DNA from: Blastococcus saxobsidens
Lineage (GTDB): Bacteria > Actinomycetota > Actinomycetes > Mycobacteriales > Geodermatophilaceae
Assembly: GCF_010682065.1 (NCBI RefSeq)
Contig: NZ_JAAGWG010000010.1
Location: 1 to 64,000 of the forward strand
Length of the DNA stretch: 64,000 nt
Reading direction: 5' to 3'
Shown here: piece after piece, positions 46,385 to 56,213 of the stretch
How positions within the stretch are numbered: the stretch's first letter is position 1
Layout: each line of letters opens with the position of its first letter
Made by a program: the position numbers and the translations under genes
Notes under the pieces: generated by a model
Told to the model about the DNA's origin: nothing
Database searches by the model: none
What the model saw: only the letters and a program-made list of their open reading frames with translations

Positions 46385-47364
46385 CCGCGTCCGGCACCAC
46401 CGACCGCATGACCCGGCTGCTGGCCCTCGTGCCCTACCTGTCGGCCCGGCCCGACGGGGTGGCCCTGGCCGAGGCCGCCCGCGACTTCGGCGTCCCCGAG
46501 CGGCAGGTCCGCAGCGACCTCGAGCTGCTGTGGATGTGCGGGCTGCCCGGCTACGGCCCCGGCGACCTCATCGACGTCTCCTTCGAGGGCGACCGGGTCC
46601 GCGTCACCTTCAGCGCCGGGATGGTGCGGCCGCTGCGGCTGACCACCGACGAGGCGGTCGCCCTCGTGGTCGCGCTGCGCACCCTCCTGGAGCTGCCGGG
46701 GCTCGCCGAGCGGGAGGCCGTCAGCCGAGCGCTCGCGAAGGTCTCGGCGGCGACCGGTGACGCCGCCGAGCGCGTCACCCCCGTCGCGGTGAGCGTCGAC
46801 GCCCGCGAGGAGACCCTCGCCGTCGTCCGCACCGCGCTGGAGGACCGGCGGGCGCTGCACCTGCACTACTACGTGCCCACCCGCGACGAGCGGACCGAGC
46901 GCACCGTCGACCCGATGCAGCTGCTGCTGGTCGAGGGCCGCTGGTACCTCGAGGCCTGGTGCCGGCGTGCGGAGGGCGTGCGGCTGTTCCGTCTCGACCG
47001 GGTGGACGACGTCGTCGTGCTCGACGAGCCGGCCGCGCCACCGCCGCAGGCGACCAGCCGGAACGTCGACGACGGCGTCTACCAGCCCGGGCCCGACGCG
47101 CCTGCAGTGCGGCTACGGCTGGCCCGCGCCGCCCGGTGGGTGGCCGACTACTACCCGGTGGAGGACGTGACCCCGGTCGACGACCCGCCCGGCGGGCTGG
47201 CCGTGACCGTGCGCACCGCCGACCTGGCCTGGGCCCGCCGGCTGGTGGCCACCCTCGGGGGGAACGCGATCGTCGACGAGCCGGTCGAGATCGGCACCCA
47301 GGTCGCCGCCGAGGCGCGGGCCGCGCTCGCCCGCTACGGCGTGACGCCGGGCAGCGGCGGCTAG
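46381..47364 (+). CDS. pafC: WYL-domain transcriptional regulator PafC
   Basis: This is the 327-residue partner of PafB. The helix-turn-helix segment DRMTRLLALVPYLSARPDGVALAEAARDFGV is followed by a WYL domain (YVPTRDERTERTVDPMQLLLVEGRWYLEAWC) and the C-terminal WCX domain. The GTG start overlaps the pafB stop, so both are made together. The product acts as a heterodimer with PafB. Together they regulate damage-repair promoters rather than proteasome genes. Confidence 0.93.
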   Translation: MTASGTTDRMTRLLALVPYLSARPDGVALAEAARDFGVPERQVRSDLELLWMCGLPGYGPGDLIDVSFEGDRVRVTFSAGMVRPLRLTTDEAVALVVALRTLLELPGLAEREAVSRALAKVSAATGDAAERVTPVAVSVDAREETLAVVRTALEDRRALHLHYYVPTRDERTERTVDPMQLLLVEGRWYLEAWCRRAEGVRLFRLDRVDDVVVLDEPAAPPPQATSRNVDDGVYQPGPDAPAVRLRLARAARWVADYYPVEDVTPVDDPPGGLAVTVRTADLAWARRLVATLGGNAIVDEPVEIGTQVAAEARAALARYGVTPGSGG

Positions 47365-47367
47365 GGT
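47362..47367 (+). promoter_or_regulatory. Leaderless-type -10 of small membrane gene
   Basis: TAGGGT overlaps the pafC stop region and ends 6 nt before GTG 47374. Confidence 0.55.
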
Positions 47368-47373
47368 CGGCCC

Positions 47374-47577
47374 GTGCTGCTCTGGATCTCCCTCGCCGTG
47401 GCCGTCGCCGCCCTCATCGTGCTCGCCGTGCTGCTGCACGGGGTGCTCGGCGGCCTCGGCCGGCTCCGCACCGAGCTGGAGGCCGGCGCCCGCGAGCTGC
47501 GGCCGGTGCTCGAGCAGGTGCAGGCCACGACCGCCGCGGCCGAGCAGCGCACGCGCGCCCGCGCGAACGAGGGGTGA
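47374..47577 (+). CDS. Small membrane-anchored coiled-coil protein
   Basis: This is a 67-residue protein with one N-terminal membrane helix (about 3-25) and a charged helix (about 28-60) likely to form a coiled coil. It is conserved in position between pafC and tatA in several actinobacteria. The function is unknown. Confidence 0.65.
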   Translation: MLLWISLAVAVAALIVLAVLLHGVLGGLGRLRTELEAGARELRPVLEQVQATTAAAEQRTRARANEG

Positions 47578-47628
47578 ACAGCAGCCGACCGAACCGCCCG
47601 GCACCGGGGGGCCGAACACCGCCCGGCG

Positions 47629-47634
47629 TAGCAT
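47629..47634 (+). promoter_or_regulatory. -10 element of tatA
   Basis: TAGCAT lies 31 nt before ATG 47666, which has GGAGGA at 47654-47659. This predicts a short 5' leader. Confidence 0.45.
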
Positions 47635-47665
47635 TCGGGTGCCATCGATTCTTGGAGGACGTGCC

Positions 47666-47998
47666 ATGGGCGGACTGGGCCCGCTGGAGATCGGCCTGAT
47701 CATCCTGGCCATCCTGCTGCTGTTCGGTTACAAGAAGCTGCCGGACGCCTCGCGCTCGCTGGGGCGCTCGCTGCGCATCTTCAAGGGCGAGATGAAGGGG
47801 ATGAAGGAGGACGACGTCCGCACCAAGGACGCCGCCCGCACCACCCCGGTCCGGGGGGAGATCGTGACGCCCGCCGCCGCGCCCACGTCCGGGGACCTGA
47901 GCGCGGAGCTGCACGAGGAGGCCCGCCAGGCCGAGCTGCGTGCCGCGGAGCTGCGGGCCCGCGCCGAGCAGGCGCGCGCGGCCGACGGCCCCCGCTGA
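47666..47998 (+). CDS. tatA: Sec-independent translocase subunit TatA
   Basis: TatA forms the pore or membrane-destabilising assembly of Tat export. The 110-residue protein has a short N-terminal span (LEIGLIILAILLLFGYKKLP), the Gly-Tyr hinge, an amphipathic helix (about 20-42), and a long charged C-terminus of Ala/Glu/Arg. ATG 47666 follows GGAGGA. It directly precedes tatC; no tatB is seen in the window. Confidence 0.93.
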   Translation: MGGLGPLEIGLIILAILLLFGYKKLPDASRSLGRSLRIFKGEMKGMKEDDVRTKDAARTTPVRGEIVTPAAAPTSGDLSAELHEEARQAELRAAELRARAEQARAADGPR

Positions 47999-48023
47999 CC
48001 CCCACACACCAGGCAGCACGGCG

Positions 48024-48941
48024 GTGAGCGAGGCGACCCCGGGCGCGCGGCGTCGTCGGCGGCCGCCGCGCGACGCCCAGGCGACGATGAGCCTCGTCGC
48101 CCACCTGACCGAGCTGCGCAACCGCATCGCCAAGGCCCTCCTCGCGCTGGCCGTCGCGACCGCCGTCTGCTTCTGGTGGTACGGCGAGGGCCTGGGCGAG
48201 TTCATCCGCGCCCCGTACTGCGGCCTGCCCGAGAACCTCCGCTACGGCGGGGACGATGCCGGCGGCTGCGGCCTGCTCATCACCGATGTTTTCGGGGGTG
48301 TGTTCATCCGGTTGAAGGTGGCGTTCATGGCCGGCGCGGTGCTGTCCGCGCCCTTCTGGCTCTACCAGCTCTGGGCCTTCGTCACCCCGGGGCTCAAGGC
48401 CAACGAGAAGCGCTACGGCATCGCCTTCGTCTTCGTCTCCAGCACGCTGTTCGCGCTCGGCGCCGTGCTCGCCTACGTCTCGCTCTCCGCCGGTCTCGAG
48501 CTGCTGCTCTCCCTGGCCGGTGACGGCGTGGTGATCGCGCTGACGGCGCAGGACTACATCGGCTTCGTGCTGTCGCTGCTGGTCGCGTTCGGCGTCAGTT
48601 TCGAGGTGCCGCTGATCGCCGTCGCGCTCAACCTGGTCGGCGTCCTCAGCCACGAGGTGCTCAGCCGCAGCCGGCGCTGGATCTTCTTCCTCACCATCGT
48701 CTTCGCCGCGTTCGTCACGCCGACCCAGGACCCGTTCACCATGCTGCTCATGGCCGGGCCGATGATCGTGCTCTTCGAGCTGGCCATCCAGGTGGCCCGG
48801 TTCGTCGACCGCCGGCGGGCCCGCCGGGACGCGGCCGAGCACTTCCACGGCCTCGACGACGACGACGCCTCCCCGCTGGACGTGCGGCCGTCGCAGCTCG
48901 ACGAGCCGGTCGACACCACGCCGACGTCCCCCCGCGGCTGA
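48024..48941 (+). CDS. tatC: Sec-independent translocase subunit TatC
   Basis: TatC recognises twin-arginine signal peptides. The 305-residue protein has the family start MSLVAHLTELRNRI, six membrane spans, the periplasmic loop FLLA-type regions, and the conserved acidic FVTPTQDPFT. The C-terminus is a disordered acidic tail. GTG 48024 adds an Arg-rich N-terminus; ATG 48088 would give the shorter standard form. The gene order tatA-tatC is conserved. Confidence 0.94.
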   Translation: MSEATPGARRRRRPPRDAQATMSLVAHLTELRNRIAKALLALAVATAVCFWWYGEGLGEFIRAPYCGLPENLRYGGDDAGGCGLLITDVFGGVFIRLKVAFMAGAVLSAPFWLYQLWAFVTPGLKANEKRYGIAFVFVSSTLFALGAVLAYVSLSAGLELLLSLAGDGVVIALTAQDYIGFVLSLLVAFGVSFEVPLIAVALNLVGVLSHEVLSRSRRWIFFLTIVFAAFVTPTQDPFTMLLMAGPMIVLFELAIQVARFVDRRRARRDAAEHFHGLDDDDASPLDVRPSQLDEPVDTTPTSPRG

Positions 48942-48945
48942 CCGG

Positions 48946-49833
48946 GTGGACGTTTCCGTCCTGATCAGCCCGGCAGCCGGGCGCGGCCGGGCCCGTGCGC
49001 GCGCCGGCGCCGTCGTCGACGCGCTCCGCTCGGCCGGCCTCGACCCGCACGTGCTGCCCGCCACCACCGGCGCCGAGGCCGAACGCCAGGCGGCGACCGC
49101 GGTCGCCGAGGGCACCGGCGCGGTCGTCGCCGTCGGCGGGGACGGGACGGCGCACGCCGCGCTGCAGGCGGTGGCCGGCACGCCGACGCCGCTCGTCGTC
49201 GTCCCGGCCGGCACCGGCAACGACCTGGCCATGGCGCTCCGCGTGCCTCCCGACCCGGTGGCGGCCGCCCGCAGCGCCGCGGCCGACCTCCTCGCCGGAC
49301 GGTCGCGGCCGATGGACGCCGGCCGGACGGGGGACCGGTGGTGGGCCACGGTGCTGTGCTGCGGCTTCGACTCCGCGGTCACCGACCGCGCCAACCGGCT
49401 GCGCTGGCCGCCCGGCCGCCGCCGGTACGACCTCGCCGTGCTGCTGGAGCTGGCCCGGCTGCGGCCCTACGAGATGACGCTGTCGCTGGACGGCGAGGAG
49501 CGCACCCTGGCAGCGACGATGGTCGCCGTGGGCAACACCCCCTGGTACGGCGGCGGGCTCAGGATCTGCCCGGGGGCCGAGCTCGACGACGGGCTGTTCG
49601 ACGTGACGGTCGTGGCGGCGGGCTCGCGGCTGGACCTGATCCGGACCAAACCGCGGCTCGCCGACGGCACCCACGTGCAGCACCCCGCGGTGAGCGTGCA
49701 CCGCGCTTCCCGCGTGGAGCTGAGCTGCGCCGGCGTCACCACCTACGCCGACGGCGAGCCCATCGCGCCGCTGCCCGTGACGAGCGAGTGCGTACCCGGC
49801 GCGGTACGCATCGCCGGCGCCGGCGGGCCCTGA
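48946..49833 (+). CDS. Diacylglycerol/lipid kinase, YegS/DgkB type
   Basis: This is a 295-residue cytoplasmic kinase. The nucleotide loop VAVGGDGTAHA, the PAGTGNDLA motif and NTPWYGGGLRICPGAELDDGLFD in the lipid-binding half are diagnostic of the diacylglycerol kinase catalytic family. The GTG start lies 4 nt after the tatC stop, implying co-transcription. The likely reaction is ATP-dependent phosphorylation of diacylglycerol or a related lipid. Confidence 0.88.
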   Translation: MDVSVLISPAAGRGRARARAGAVVDALRSAGLDPHVLPATTGAEAERQAATAVAEGTGAVVAVGGDGTAHAALQAVAGTPTPLVVVPAGTGNDLAMALRVPPDPVAAARSAAADLLAGRSRPMDAGRTGDRWWATVLCCGFDSAVTDRANRLRWPPGRRRYDLAVLLELARLRPYEMTLSLDGEERTLAATMVAVGNTPWYGGGLRICPGAELDDGLFDVTVVAAGSRLDLIRTKPRLADGTHVQHPAVSVHRASRVELSCAGVTTYADGEPIAPLPVTSECVPGAVRIAGAGGP

Positions 49834-49874
49834 CACCCTCGCCTCCCCGCCCGGTCGGCGGCGCTCGCAGCGCC

Positions 49875-49880
49875 TAACGT
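49875..49880 (+). promoter_or_regulatory. -10 element of helY
   Basis: TAACGT ends 7 nt before ATG 49888. GGAGG also overlaps the spacer, so both leaderless and weak ribosome-site starts are possible. Confidence 0.45.
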
Positions 49881-49887
49881 GGAGGCC

Positions 49888-52722
49888 ATGTCCAGCCCCG
49901 CTGAGCGGTACGCAGCTGCCCGGCGGCGGACCTCCCACCCCACGCTGGCCGACTTCACCGCCGAGCTCGGCTTCTCCCTGGACCCGTTCCAGGTGGAGGC
50001 CTGCGAGGCGCTGGAGGAGGGCTCCGGCGTGCTGGTCTGCGCGCCGACCGGCGCCGGCAAGACCGTGGTGGGCGAGTTCGCCGTGCACAAGGCTCTCGCC
50101 GAGGGGCGCAAGGCGTTCTACACGACGCCGATCAAGGCGCTGTCGAACCAGAAGTACAACGATCTCGTCGAGCGCCACGGCGCCGACCGGGTCGGGCTGC
50201 TCACCGGCGACAACGCCATCAACGGCGACGCCCCCGTGGTCGTGATGACCACCGAGGTGCTGCGCAACATGCTCTACGCCGAGTCGCCGGCCATCAACGG
50301 CCTCGGCTACGTGGTCATGGACGAGGTGCACTACCTCGCCGACCGCTTCCGGGGTGCGGTCTGGGAAGAGGTGATCATCCACCTGCCGGAGTCGGTCACG
50401 CTGGTCTCGCTGTCGGCCACGGTCAGCAACGCCGAGGAGTTCGGCGACTGGCTGGTCACCGTCCGCGGCCACACGAAGGTCGTGGTCAGCGAGGTCCGGC
50501 CGATCCCGCTGTGGCAGCACATGCTCGTCGGCAACCGCGTCTTCGACATGTTCTCCCTCCGCCCGGCCGCGCACGCCGCCGAGCGCGGCGAGAGCCCCCG
50601 CCCGCTCTCCACCCGGGAACGCGGCGCCTCCGTCGTCGACCCGGAACTGGTGCGCTACGTCCGCGAGCACGAGCGGCGGATCGAGGGCTGGGGTGGCGAC
50701 CGACGCCGGGACTCCGGCCACCGGCCGCGCCACCGGCCGCCGGCGCGCTCGGACGTCATCGAGCGGCTGGACGGTGCCGGGCTGCTGCCGGCGATCACCT
50801 TCGTGTTCAGCCGCAACGGCTGCGACGCCGCGGTGCACCAGTGCCTGCTGTCGGGGCTGCGGCTCACCGACGAGGCCGAGCGCGCCGAGATCGCCGCCAT
50901 CATCGACGAGCGGACCGGCTCGTTGCCGGAGGAGGACCTGCACGTCCTCGGCTTCTGGGAGTGGCGCGAGGGGCTGCTGGCCGGGCTGGCCGCCCATCAC
51001 GCCGGCCTGGTGCCGGCGTTCAAGGAGACCGTCGAGGAGTGCTTCGTCCGCGGCCTGGTCAAGGCCGTGTTCGCCACCGAGACCCTCGCCCTGGGCATCA
51101 ACATGCCGGCGCGGACCGTCGTCCTCGAGCGGCTGGTCAAGTGGAACGGCGAGGCGCACGTCGACGTGACGCCGGGGGAGTACACCCAGCTCACCGGCCG
51201 GGCGGGGCGGCGCGGGATCGACGTCGAGGGGCACGCCGTCGTCGTCTGGGCCCCGGGGATGGACCCGTCGGTGGTGGCAGGGCTGGCCAGCACCCGCACC
51301 TACCCGCTCAGGTCCTCCTTCCGGCCGAGCTACAACATGGCGGTCAACCTGGTGGGCTCCTTCGGCCGGGCCCGGGCCCGGGAGCTGCTGGCCAGCTCGT
51401 TCGCCCAGTTCCAGGCCGACCGTTCCGTCGTCGGCCTGGCCCGGGCGGCGGCGCGGCACGAGCAGGACGCCGAGCGGTTCGCGGCCGAGATGCGGTCCGA
51501 CCGGGGCGACGTCGGCGCGTACGCGCAGCTGCGCCGCGAGATCTCCGAGCGGGAGAAGGAGCTCTCCCGTGACTCGCAGGCCAAGCGCCGGCTGGAGGCC
51601 GCCGACGCGCTGGCCGCGCTGCGGCCGGGCGACGTGATCCGGGTGCCGACCGGCCGACGGCAGGGGCTCGCCGTCGTCCTCGACCCGGGCATCACCGACC
51701 TCGCCGACCCGCGCCCGCTCGTGCTGACGGAGGACAAGTGGGCCGGCCGGCTGGGCTCGGTGGACTTCCCGGGACCGGTGTCGGCGCTGGCACGGGTGAA
51801 GGTGCCCAAGAACTTCAACCACCGCAGCCCGCACGCCCGCCGGGACCTGGCCTCCACGCTGCGCAACGCCCGCGTCGAGAACGACCTGGGGGCCCGCCGG
51901 GTCAAGAACCGCTCGGCGGCCGCCGACGACCCGGTGCTCGCCGACCTCCGCGCGGCGATGCGCAACCACCCGGTGCACCAGCTGCCCGACCGCGAGGAGC
52001 GGGTCCGGGTGGCCGAGCGCTGGCTGCGCGCGGTGCACGAGGCGGACGCCCTGCAGCGGAAGATGGCCGACCGCACCGGCTCCCTGACCCGCCAGTTCGA
52101 CCGCACCTGCGACGTCCTGGAGGAGCTCGGCTACCTGGTTCCGGAGGTGGTCCCGCTGGTGCCGGCGGACACGGAGGTGGTCGGCGCCGCGGACGACGCC
52201 CCGGTGGTGACCGACGACGGCCGGCGGCTGTCCCGCATCTGGTCGGAGTCCGACCTGCTGGTGGCCGAGTGCCTGCGGGCGGGCGCCTGGCGCGGGCTGG
52301 ACCCCGCCGAGCTGGCGGCCGCCGTCTCCACGCTGGTGTTCGAGGCGCGGCGGGACACGCCGAGCCTGCCCGCCGTCCCCGCCGGCAAGGTGGCGGCGGC
52401 CATCGGTGTCATGCGGGGGATCCGCTCCCGGCTGCAGGACGTCGAGCTCGACCACGGGGTCCCCGCCAGCCGGGACCTGGACCTGGGGTTCGCCTGGGCC
52501 GCCTACCGGTGGGCCGACGGCCAGAGCCTGGACCGGGTGCTCGCGGGCGCCGAGCAGGCCGGCACGGAGCTCTCCGGCGGCGACTTCGTGCGCTGGACCC
52601 GCCAGCTGATCGATCTGCTGGACCAGCTGGCCAAGGTCGCCGACGACACGGTGGCCCGCACGGCACGCGCGGCGGTCGACCGGGTCCGCCGGGGCGTGGT
52701 GGCGGTGGCGGTCGGCGGCTGA
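49888..52722 (+). CDS. helY: Ski2/MTR4-like DEVH-box RNA helicase
   Basis: HelY is a 944-residue SF2 helicase. Motif I APTGAGKT, motif Ib [14 protein letters not shown], motif II DEVH ([12 protein letters not shown]), SATVSN, and motif [14 protein letters not shown] are all present, followed by the Ski2-like C-terminal DSHCT region. It is probably an RNA helicase, as in M. tuberculosis Rv2092c, which lies in the same place after tatC. The charged insert around 270-290 ([21 protein letters not shown]) is unusual. ATG 49888 is the most likely start. Confidence 0.93.
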   Translation: MSSPAERYAAARRRTSHPTLADFTAELGFSLDPFQVEACEALEEGSGVLVCAPTGAGKTVVGEFAVHKALAEGRKAFYTTPIKALSNQKYNDLVERHGADRVGLLTGDNAINGDAPVVVMTTEVLRNMLYAESPAINGLGYVVMDEVHYLADRFRGAVWEEVIIHLPESVTLVSLSATVSNAEEFGDWLVTVRGHTKVVVSEVRPIPLWQHMLVGNRVFDMFSLRPAAHAAERGESPRPLSTRERGASVVDPELVRYVREHERRIEGWGGDRRRDSGHRPRHRPPARSDVIERLDGAGLLPAITFVFSRNGCDAAVHQCLLSGLRLTDEAERAEIAAIIDERTGSLPEEDLHVLGFWEWREGLLAGLAAHHAGLVPAFKETVEECFVRGLVKAVFATETLALGINMPARTVVLERLVKWNGEAHVDVTPGEYTQLTGRAGRRGIDVEGHAVVVWAPGMDPSVVAGLASTRTYPLRSSFRPSYNMAVNLVGSFGRARARELLASSFAQFQADRSVVGLARAAARHEQDAERFAAEMRSDRGDVGAYAQLRREISEREKELSRDSQAKRRLEAADALAALRPGDVIRVPTGRRQGLAVVLDPGITDLADPRPLVLTEDKWAGRLGSVDFPGPVSALARVKVPKNFNHRSPHARRDLASTLRNARVENDLGARRVKNRSAAADDPVLADLRAAMRNHPVHQLPDREERVRVAERWLRAVHEADALQRKMADRTGSLTRQFDRTCDVLEELGYLVPEVVPLVPADTEVVGAADDAPVVTDDGRRLSRIWSESDLLVAECLRAGAWRGLDPAELAAAVSTLVFEARRDTPSLPAVPAGKVAAAIGVMRGIRSRLQDVELDHGVPASRDLDLGFAWAAYRWADGQSLDRVLAGAEQAGTELSGGDFVRWTRQLIDLLDQLAKVADDTVARTARAAVDRVRRGVVAVAVGG

Positions 52723-52816
52723 CCAGCGCGTCGCCGACCCCGGCCGGGTGGTCCGGTGCGGCAGAATTCGTCGCGCCCGGCCGGTGGCCGGGTTCGGCAC
52801 GGCTCGGGGAGCGACC

Positions 52817-53473
52817 ATGACCAACCCGCCGCAGGACGACGCACGCGAGGGCGACCCTCGGGGCGAGCGTCCCGAGGGCGTCGGCCGACCCCCGCAGCCG
52901 TGGAACGCACCCCCCGGCGGGACCCAGCCCTACGGGCAGCCACCGTTCGCCGGCTGGCCGCCGCCCTCGGCACCTCCCCAGTACGGCCAGGGCCAGTACG
53001 GCCAGCCCCAGCAGGGCCAGCCGCAGTACGGGCAGCCCCCGTACGGCCAGCCGCCGTACGGGCAGCCGCAGCCCGGTCCGTGGCAACAAGCGCCCCCGCC
53101 GCACGGCGTGCCCGGGTACGGCGTCCCCGGGCACGGCATGCCCGGTTACGGCGTCCCGCAGCCGGCCCGGAAGTCCCGCCGCGGCCTCGTCCTCGGGCTG
53201 GCGCTCCTCGCCGCCGTCCTGGTCGCGGTCCTCCTGCTGGCCACGACCGGCGGTCCGACCGTGCTCGACCGCACGGCCGTCGAGCAGGACGTCGCCGAGC
53301 AGTTCGAGCAACGCGAGGGCGTCGCGGTCGACCTCGAGTGCGCCGAGGAGATGACCGTCGAGGAGGGCGCGTCCTACGAGTGCACCGGCGTCACGGCCGA
53401 CGAGGAGGAGGTTGCCCTCCTCATCGAGATCACCGATGCCGAGGGTGCGCGCTACACCTGGTCCGAGCCCTGA
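52817..53473 (+). CDS. DUF4333 membrane protein with PYGQ-type repeats
   Basis: This is a 218-residue protein. The N-terminal 115 residues are Pro/Gly/Gln/Tyr-rich repeats ([20 protein letters not shown]). A membrane helix (about 121-140) and a C-terminal extracytoplasmic DUF4333 domain ([45 protein letters not shown]), with two conserved Cys, follow. The homologue Rv2091c sits beside helY. The function is unknown; the repeats suggest protein interaction or phase separation. Confidence 0.85.
   Translation: MTNPPQDDAREGDPRGERPEGVGRPPQPWNAPPGGTQPYGQPPFAGWPPPSAPPQYGQGQYGQPQQGQPQYGQPPYGQPPYGQPQPGPWQQAPPPHGVPGYGVPGHGMPGYGVPQPARKSRRGLVLGLALLAAVLVAVLLLATTGGPTVLDRTAVEQDVAEQFEQREGVAVDLECAEEMTVEEGASYECTGVTADEEEVALLIEITDAEGARYTWSEP
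52979..53092 (+). repeat. Tandem PYGQ/QYGQ coding repeats
   Basis: About eight short units (CAGTACGGCCAG variants) encode a Gln/Tyr/Gly/Pro tract in the DUF4333 gene. They are imperfect 12-18-bp coding repeats and the protein explains them. Copy number may vary. Confidence 0.7.
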
Positions 53474-53550
53474 CCGAGAGGTGACGTAGCGCTCGACGAG
53501 CGTGGCGGGCATCGCTCCGCCAGTTCCCGGGAGCCCAAGGATGGCCGGGA

Positions 53551-53556
53551 TACGGT
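53551..53556 (+). promoter_or_regulatory. Leaderless-type -10 of hsdM
   Basis: TACGGT ends 6 nt before GTG 53563, a signal shared with the core genes. Confidence 0.55.
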
Positions 53557-53562
53557 CGGGGC

Positions 53563-55029
53563 GTGACGGTTCTCCGGGGGCAGATCAAGTCGACGATCGA
53601 CCGGGTGTGGGACGCGTTCTGGTCCGGTGGCATCTCCAACCCGCTGGAGGTCATCGAGCAGATCACCTACCTGCTCTTCATCCGCCGCCTCGATGACCTG
53701 CACAAGCGTGCCGAGAACAAGGCACGGCTGACGGGGAAGCCGGTCGAGAACCCGGTTTTCGGGCCGGACGAGCAGAACCTGCGGTGGGGCCACCTGAAGA
53801 ACGAGGAGGCCGGCGTCATGCACGCGCTGGTCGCCCAGGGCGTCTTCCCGTTCCTGCAGCGGCTCGGCGGCGACGACTCCACCTACGCCCACCACATGCG
53901 CGACGCCCGGTTCACCATCCCGACGCCGACGCTGCTGGCCCGGGTGGTCGACATGATCGACGAGCTGCCGATGGACGACCGCGATACCAACGGCGACCTG
54001 TACGAGTACATGCTCGGGAAGATCGCCGCCTCCGGGCACAACGGTCAGTTCCGCACGCCTCGGCACATCATCGAGCTGATGGTCGCGATGACCGCGCCCA
54101 CGCCGACCGACACCATCTGCGACCCTGCCTGCGGCACCGCCGGCTTTCTGGTGGCGGCGGGGGAGTACCTGCGCAACCAGCACACGGACCTGCTGCACGA
54201 CGCGTCCCGGTCGCGGCACTTCCACCACGGCATGTTCCACGGCTATGACTTCGACTCGACCATGCTGCGCATCGGCAGCATGAACATGCTGCTGCACGGC
54301 GTGGAGCAGCCCGACATCCGCTACCGCGACTCCCTCTCCGAGGGTGCCTCGGGTGACGAGGGCCGGTACTCGCTGGTGCTGGCCAACCCGCCGTTCGCGG
54401 GCAGCCTGGATGCCGAATCGGTGTCAAAGGACCTGCAGCGGGTGGTCAAGACCCGCAAGACGGAGCTGCTGTTCCTGGCTCTGTCCCTCCGGCTGCTGCA
54501 GCCGGGCGGCCGGGCTGCGGTGATCGTTCCGGACGGCGTGCTGTTCGGCTCCTCCATCGCGCACAAGCGGCTGCGCACCATGCTGGTCGAGGAGCAGAAG
54601 CTGGATGCGGTGGTGAAGCTGCCGAGCGGGGTGTTCCGGCCCTACGCCGGGGTGTCGACGGCGATCCTGTTCTTCACCCGCACCGACTCCGGCGGTACGG
54701 ACGACGTGTGGTTCTACGACGTGCGGGCCGACGGCTTCACGCTCGACGACAAGCGGACGCCGACCGAGGCCAACGACCTGCCCCACGTGCTCGCCCGTTG
54801 GACGCAGCGGAGCGGCGATGAGCTCCAGCGGGCGCGGACGGAGCAGAGCTTCTGCGTGCCGAAGGCCGACATCGTGGCCCAGGCCTACGACCTCTCGCTA
54901 AACCGTTACCGGGAGGTCGTGCACGAGGACGTCGAGCACCGCGACCCGCTGGAGATCATCGCGGAGCTGGGGCGGATGGAGAAGGAGATCCAGCAGGGCC
55001 TCGCCGAGCTCAGGGACATGCTCGCGTGA
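53563..55029 (+). CDS. hsdM: Type I restriction-modification methyltransferase subunit
   Basis: HsdM methylates adenine N6 in the target sequence set by HsdS. The 488-residue protein has the N-terminal helical domain (about 1-150, with ITYLLFIRRLDD), motif I DPACGTAGFL (187-196), motif IV NPPF (275-278), motif X region SGHNGQFRTPRHI and the C-terminal helices that bind HsdS. Everything needed is present. The GTG start follows a -10 element. Its TGA overlaps the hsdS GTG (GTGA), so the complex subunits are translated together. Confidence 0.95.
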   Translation: MTVLRGQIKSTIDRVWDAFWSGGISNPLEVIEQITYLLFIRRLDDLHKRAENKARLTGKPVENPVFGPDEQNLRWGHLKNEEAGVMHALVAQGVFPFLQRLGGDDSTYAHHMRDARFTIPTPTLLARVVDMIDELPMDDRDTNGDLYEYMLGKIAASGHNGQFRTPRHIIELMVAMTAPTPTDTICDPACGTAGFLVAAGEYLRNQHTDLLHDASRSRHFHHGMFHGYDFDSTMLRIGSMNMLLHGVEQPDIRYRDSLSEGASGDEGRYSLVLANPPFAGSLDAESVSKDLQRVVKTRKTELLFLALSLRLLQPGGRAAVIVPDGVLFGSSIAHKRLRTMLVEEQKLDAVVKLPSGVFRPYAGVSTAILFFTRTDSGGTDDVWFYDVRADGFTLDDKRTPTEANDLPHVLARWTQRSGDELQRARTEQSFCVPKADIVAQAYDLSLNRYREVVHEDVEHRDPLEIIAELGRMEKEIQQGLAELRDMLA

Positions 55030-56204
55030 GCATGGTTGCCCTGGGGGAGATCGCCGAAATAAATCCTCGGCTTCCTAGACGGCTCGGTTCGGAGGAACCG
55101 GTTTCGTTCCTGCCGATGGCGGGTCTGCGGACTGACGGCACAACCGACGTCGGTGAGGAGCGCCCCTTCGGCGAGGTGTCCAAGGGCTACACGCCGTTCC
55201 TCGATGGTGACGTGCTCGTTGCCAAGATCACGCCGTGCTTTCAGAACAACAAGATCGGTCAGGCTCGGATCAATCACCGTGTTGGCGTCGGCTCCACCGA
55301 GTTTCACGTCATCCGCGCTCGCCCAGAGGTCGTCGACGCTCGGTACCTCCTCCACTTCCTTCGCCGAGAGCAAGTCCGCATTGAGGGAGAGCGGAGGATG
55401 ACGGGGAGCGGTGGCCAGCGGCGGGTACCAGCACCATTTCTCCAAGGACTCCAGGTTCCGCTCCCGCCGATCGATGAACAACGGCGGATCGCGAAGGTTC
55501 TGGACCGGGTCGAAGCTGTGCATCGGCGATGTGCGGACGCCGTTGCTCTTGTGGATAGAACGATCGAATCGCTCTTCCGCTCACAGTTTGGCGCTGCGTC
55601 GGTTTCGGTGACCGTCGAAGCGGTCGCGACACCAGAGAAGGGATCGATCAGGACGGGCCCATTTGGAAGCCAACTCTTGCATTCCGAGTTCGCGTCTGAG
55701 GGCGTAGCCGTCCTCGGGATCGACAACGTGGTGAGCAACGAGTTCGGCTGGCGGGAACGGCGGTACGTCTCAACGGACAAGTACGCGCAGCTGAAGCGCT
55801 ACACGGTGGCACCGGGCGATGTACTGATCACCATCATGGGCACGTGCGGGCGCTGCGTCGTCGTTCCTGACGACATCCCGTTGGCCATCAATACGAAGCA
55901 CCTCTGTGCCATCACGGTCGACCGCCAAGCGATCCACCCAGAGTTCCTACGGGCTTGCTTCCTGTGGCATCCGGAATCCAGGCGGCACCTGAGCTCGCAC
56001 ACTAAGGGTGCGGTGATGGACGGCCTCAACATGGGAATCATTAAGTCGATGCCCCTGCCGCTTCCGCCGCTCAGTGAGCAGGCGGCGTTCGTCGCGAAAG
56101 CGCGCCTAATCGCCGAGCAGAAGCAGGCCATGGCCGAGCGTGTTAGTCGCTTTGGTCAGCTTGCAAAGTCGCTTCAGGCGCGGGCGTTCTCGGGGCAGCT
56201 CTAA
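55026..56204 (+). CDS. hsdS: Type I restriction-modification specificity subunit
   Basis: HsdS sets the target of the M and R subunits. The 392-residue protein has two target-recognition domains: TRD1 (about 1-145), then conserved region PLPPIDEQRRIAKVLDRVEAVHRRC (about 155-190), TRD2 (about 195-340), then the C-terminal conserved region PLPPLSEQAAFVAKARLIAEQKQAMAER (about 345-380). The bipartite target cannot be read. Its base use is visibly lower in GC than the flanking genes, a sign of transfer. Start GTG 55026 overlaps the hsdM stop. It converges with the HNH gene. Confidence 0.93.
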   Translation: MSMVALGEIAEINPRLPRRLGSEEPVSFLPMAGLRTDGTTDVGEERPFGEVSKGYTPFLDGDVLVAKITPCFQNNKIGQARINHRVGVGSTEFHVIRARPEVVDARYLLHFLRREQVRIEGERRMTGSGGQRRVPAPFLQGLQVPLPPIDEQRRIAKVLDRVEAVHRRCADAVALVDRTIESLFRSQFGAASVSVTVEAVATPEKGSIRTGPFGSQLLHSEFASEGVAVLGIDNVVSNEFGWRERRYVSTDKYAQLKRYTVAPGDVLITIMGTCGRCVVVPDDIPLAINTKHLCAITVDRQAIHPEFLRACFLWHPESRRHLSSHTKGAVMDGLNMGIIKSMPLPLPPLSEQAAFVAKARLIAEQKQAMAERVSRFGQLAKSLQARAFSGQL

Positions 56205-56213
56205 ATCGCCCGG

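Noticed and set aside
52979..53092. CRISPR-like repeat array
   Set aside because: The repeats are in-frame coding units of a PYGQ protein without unique spacers.
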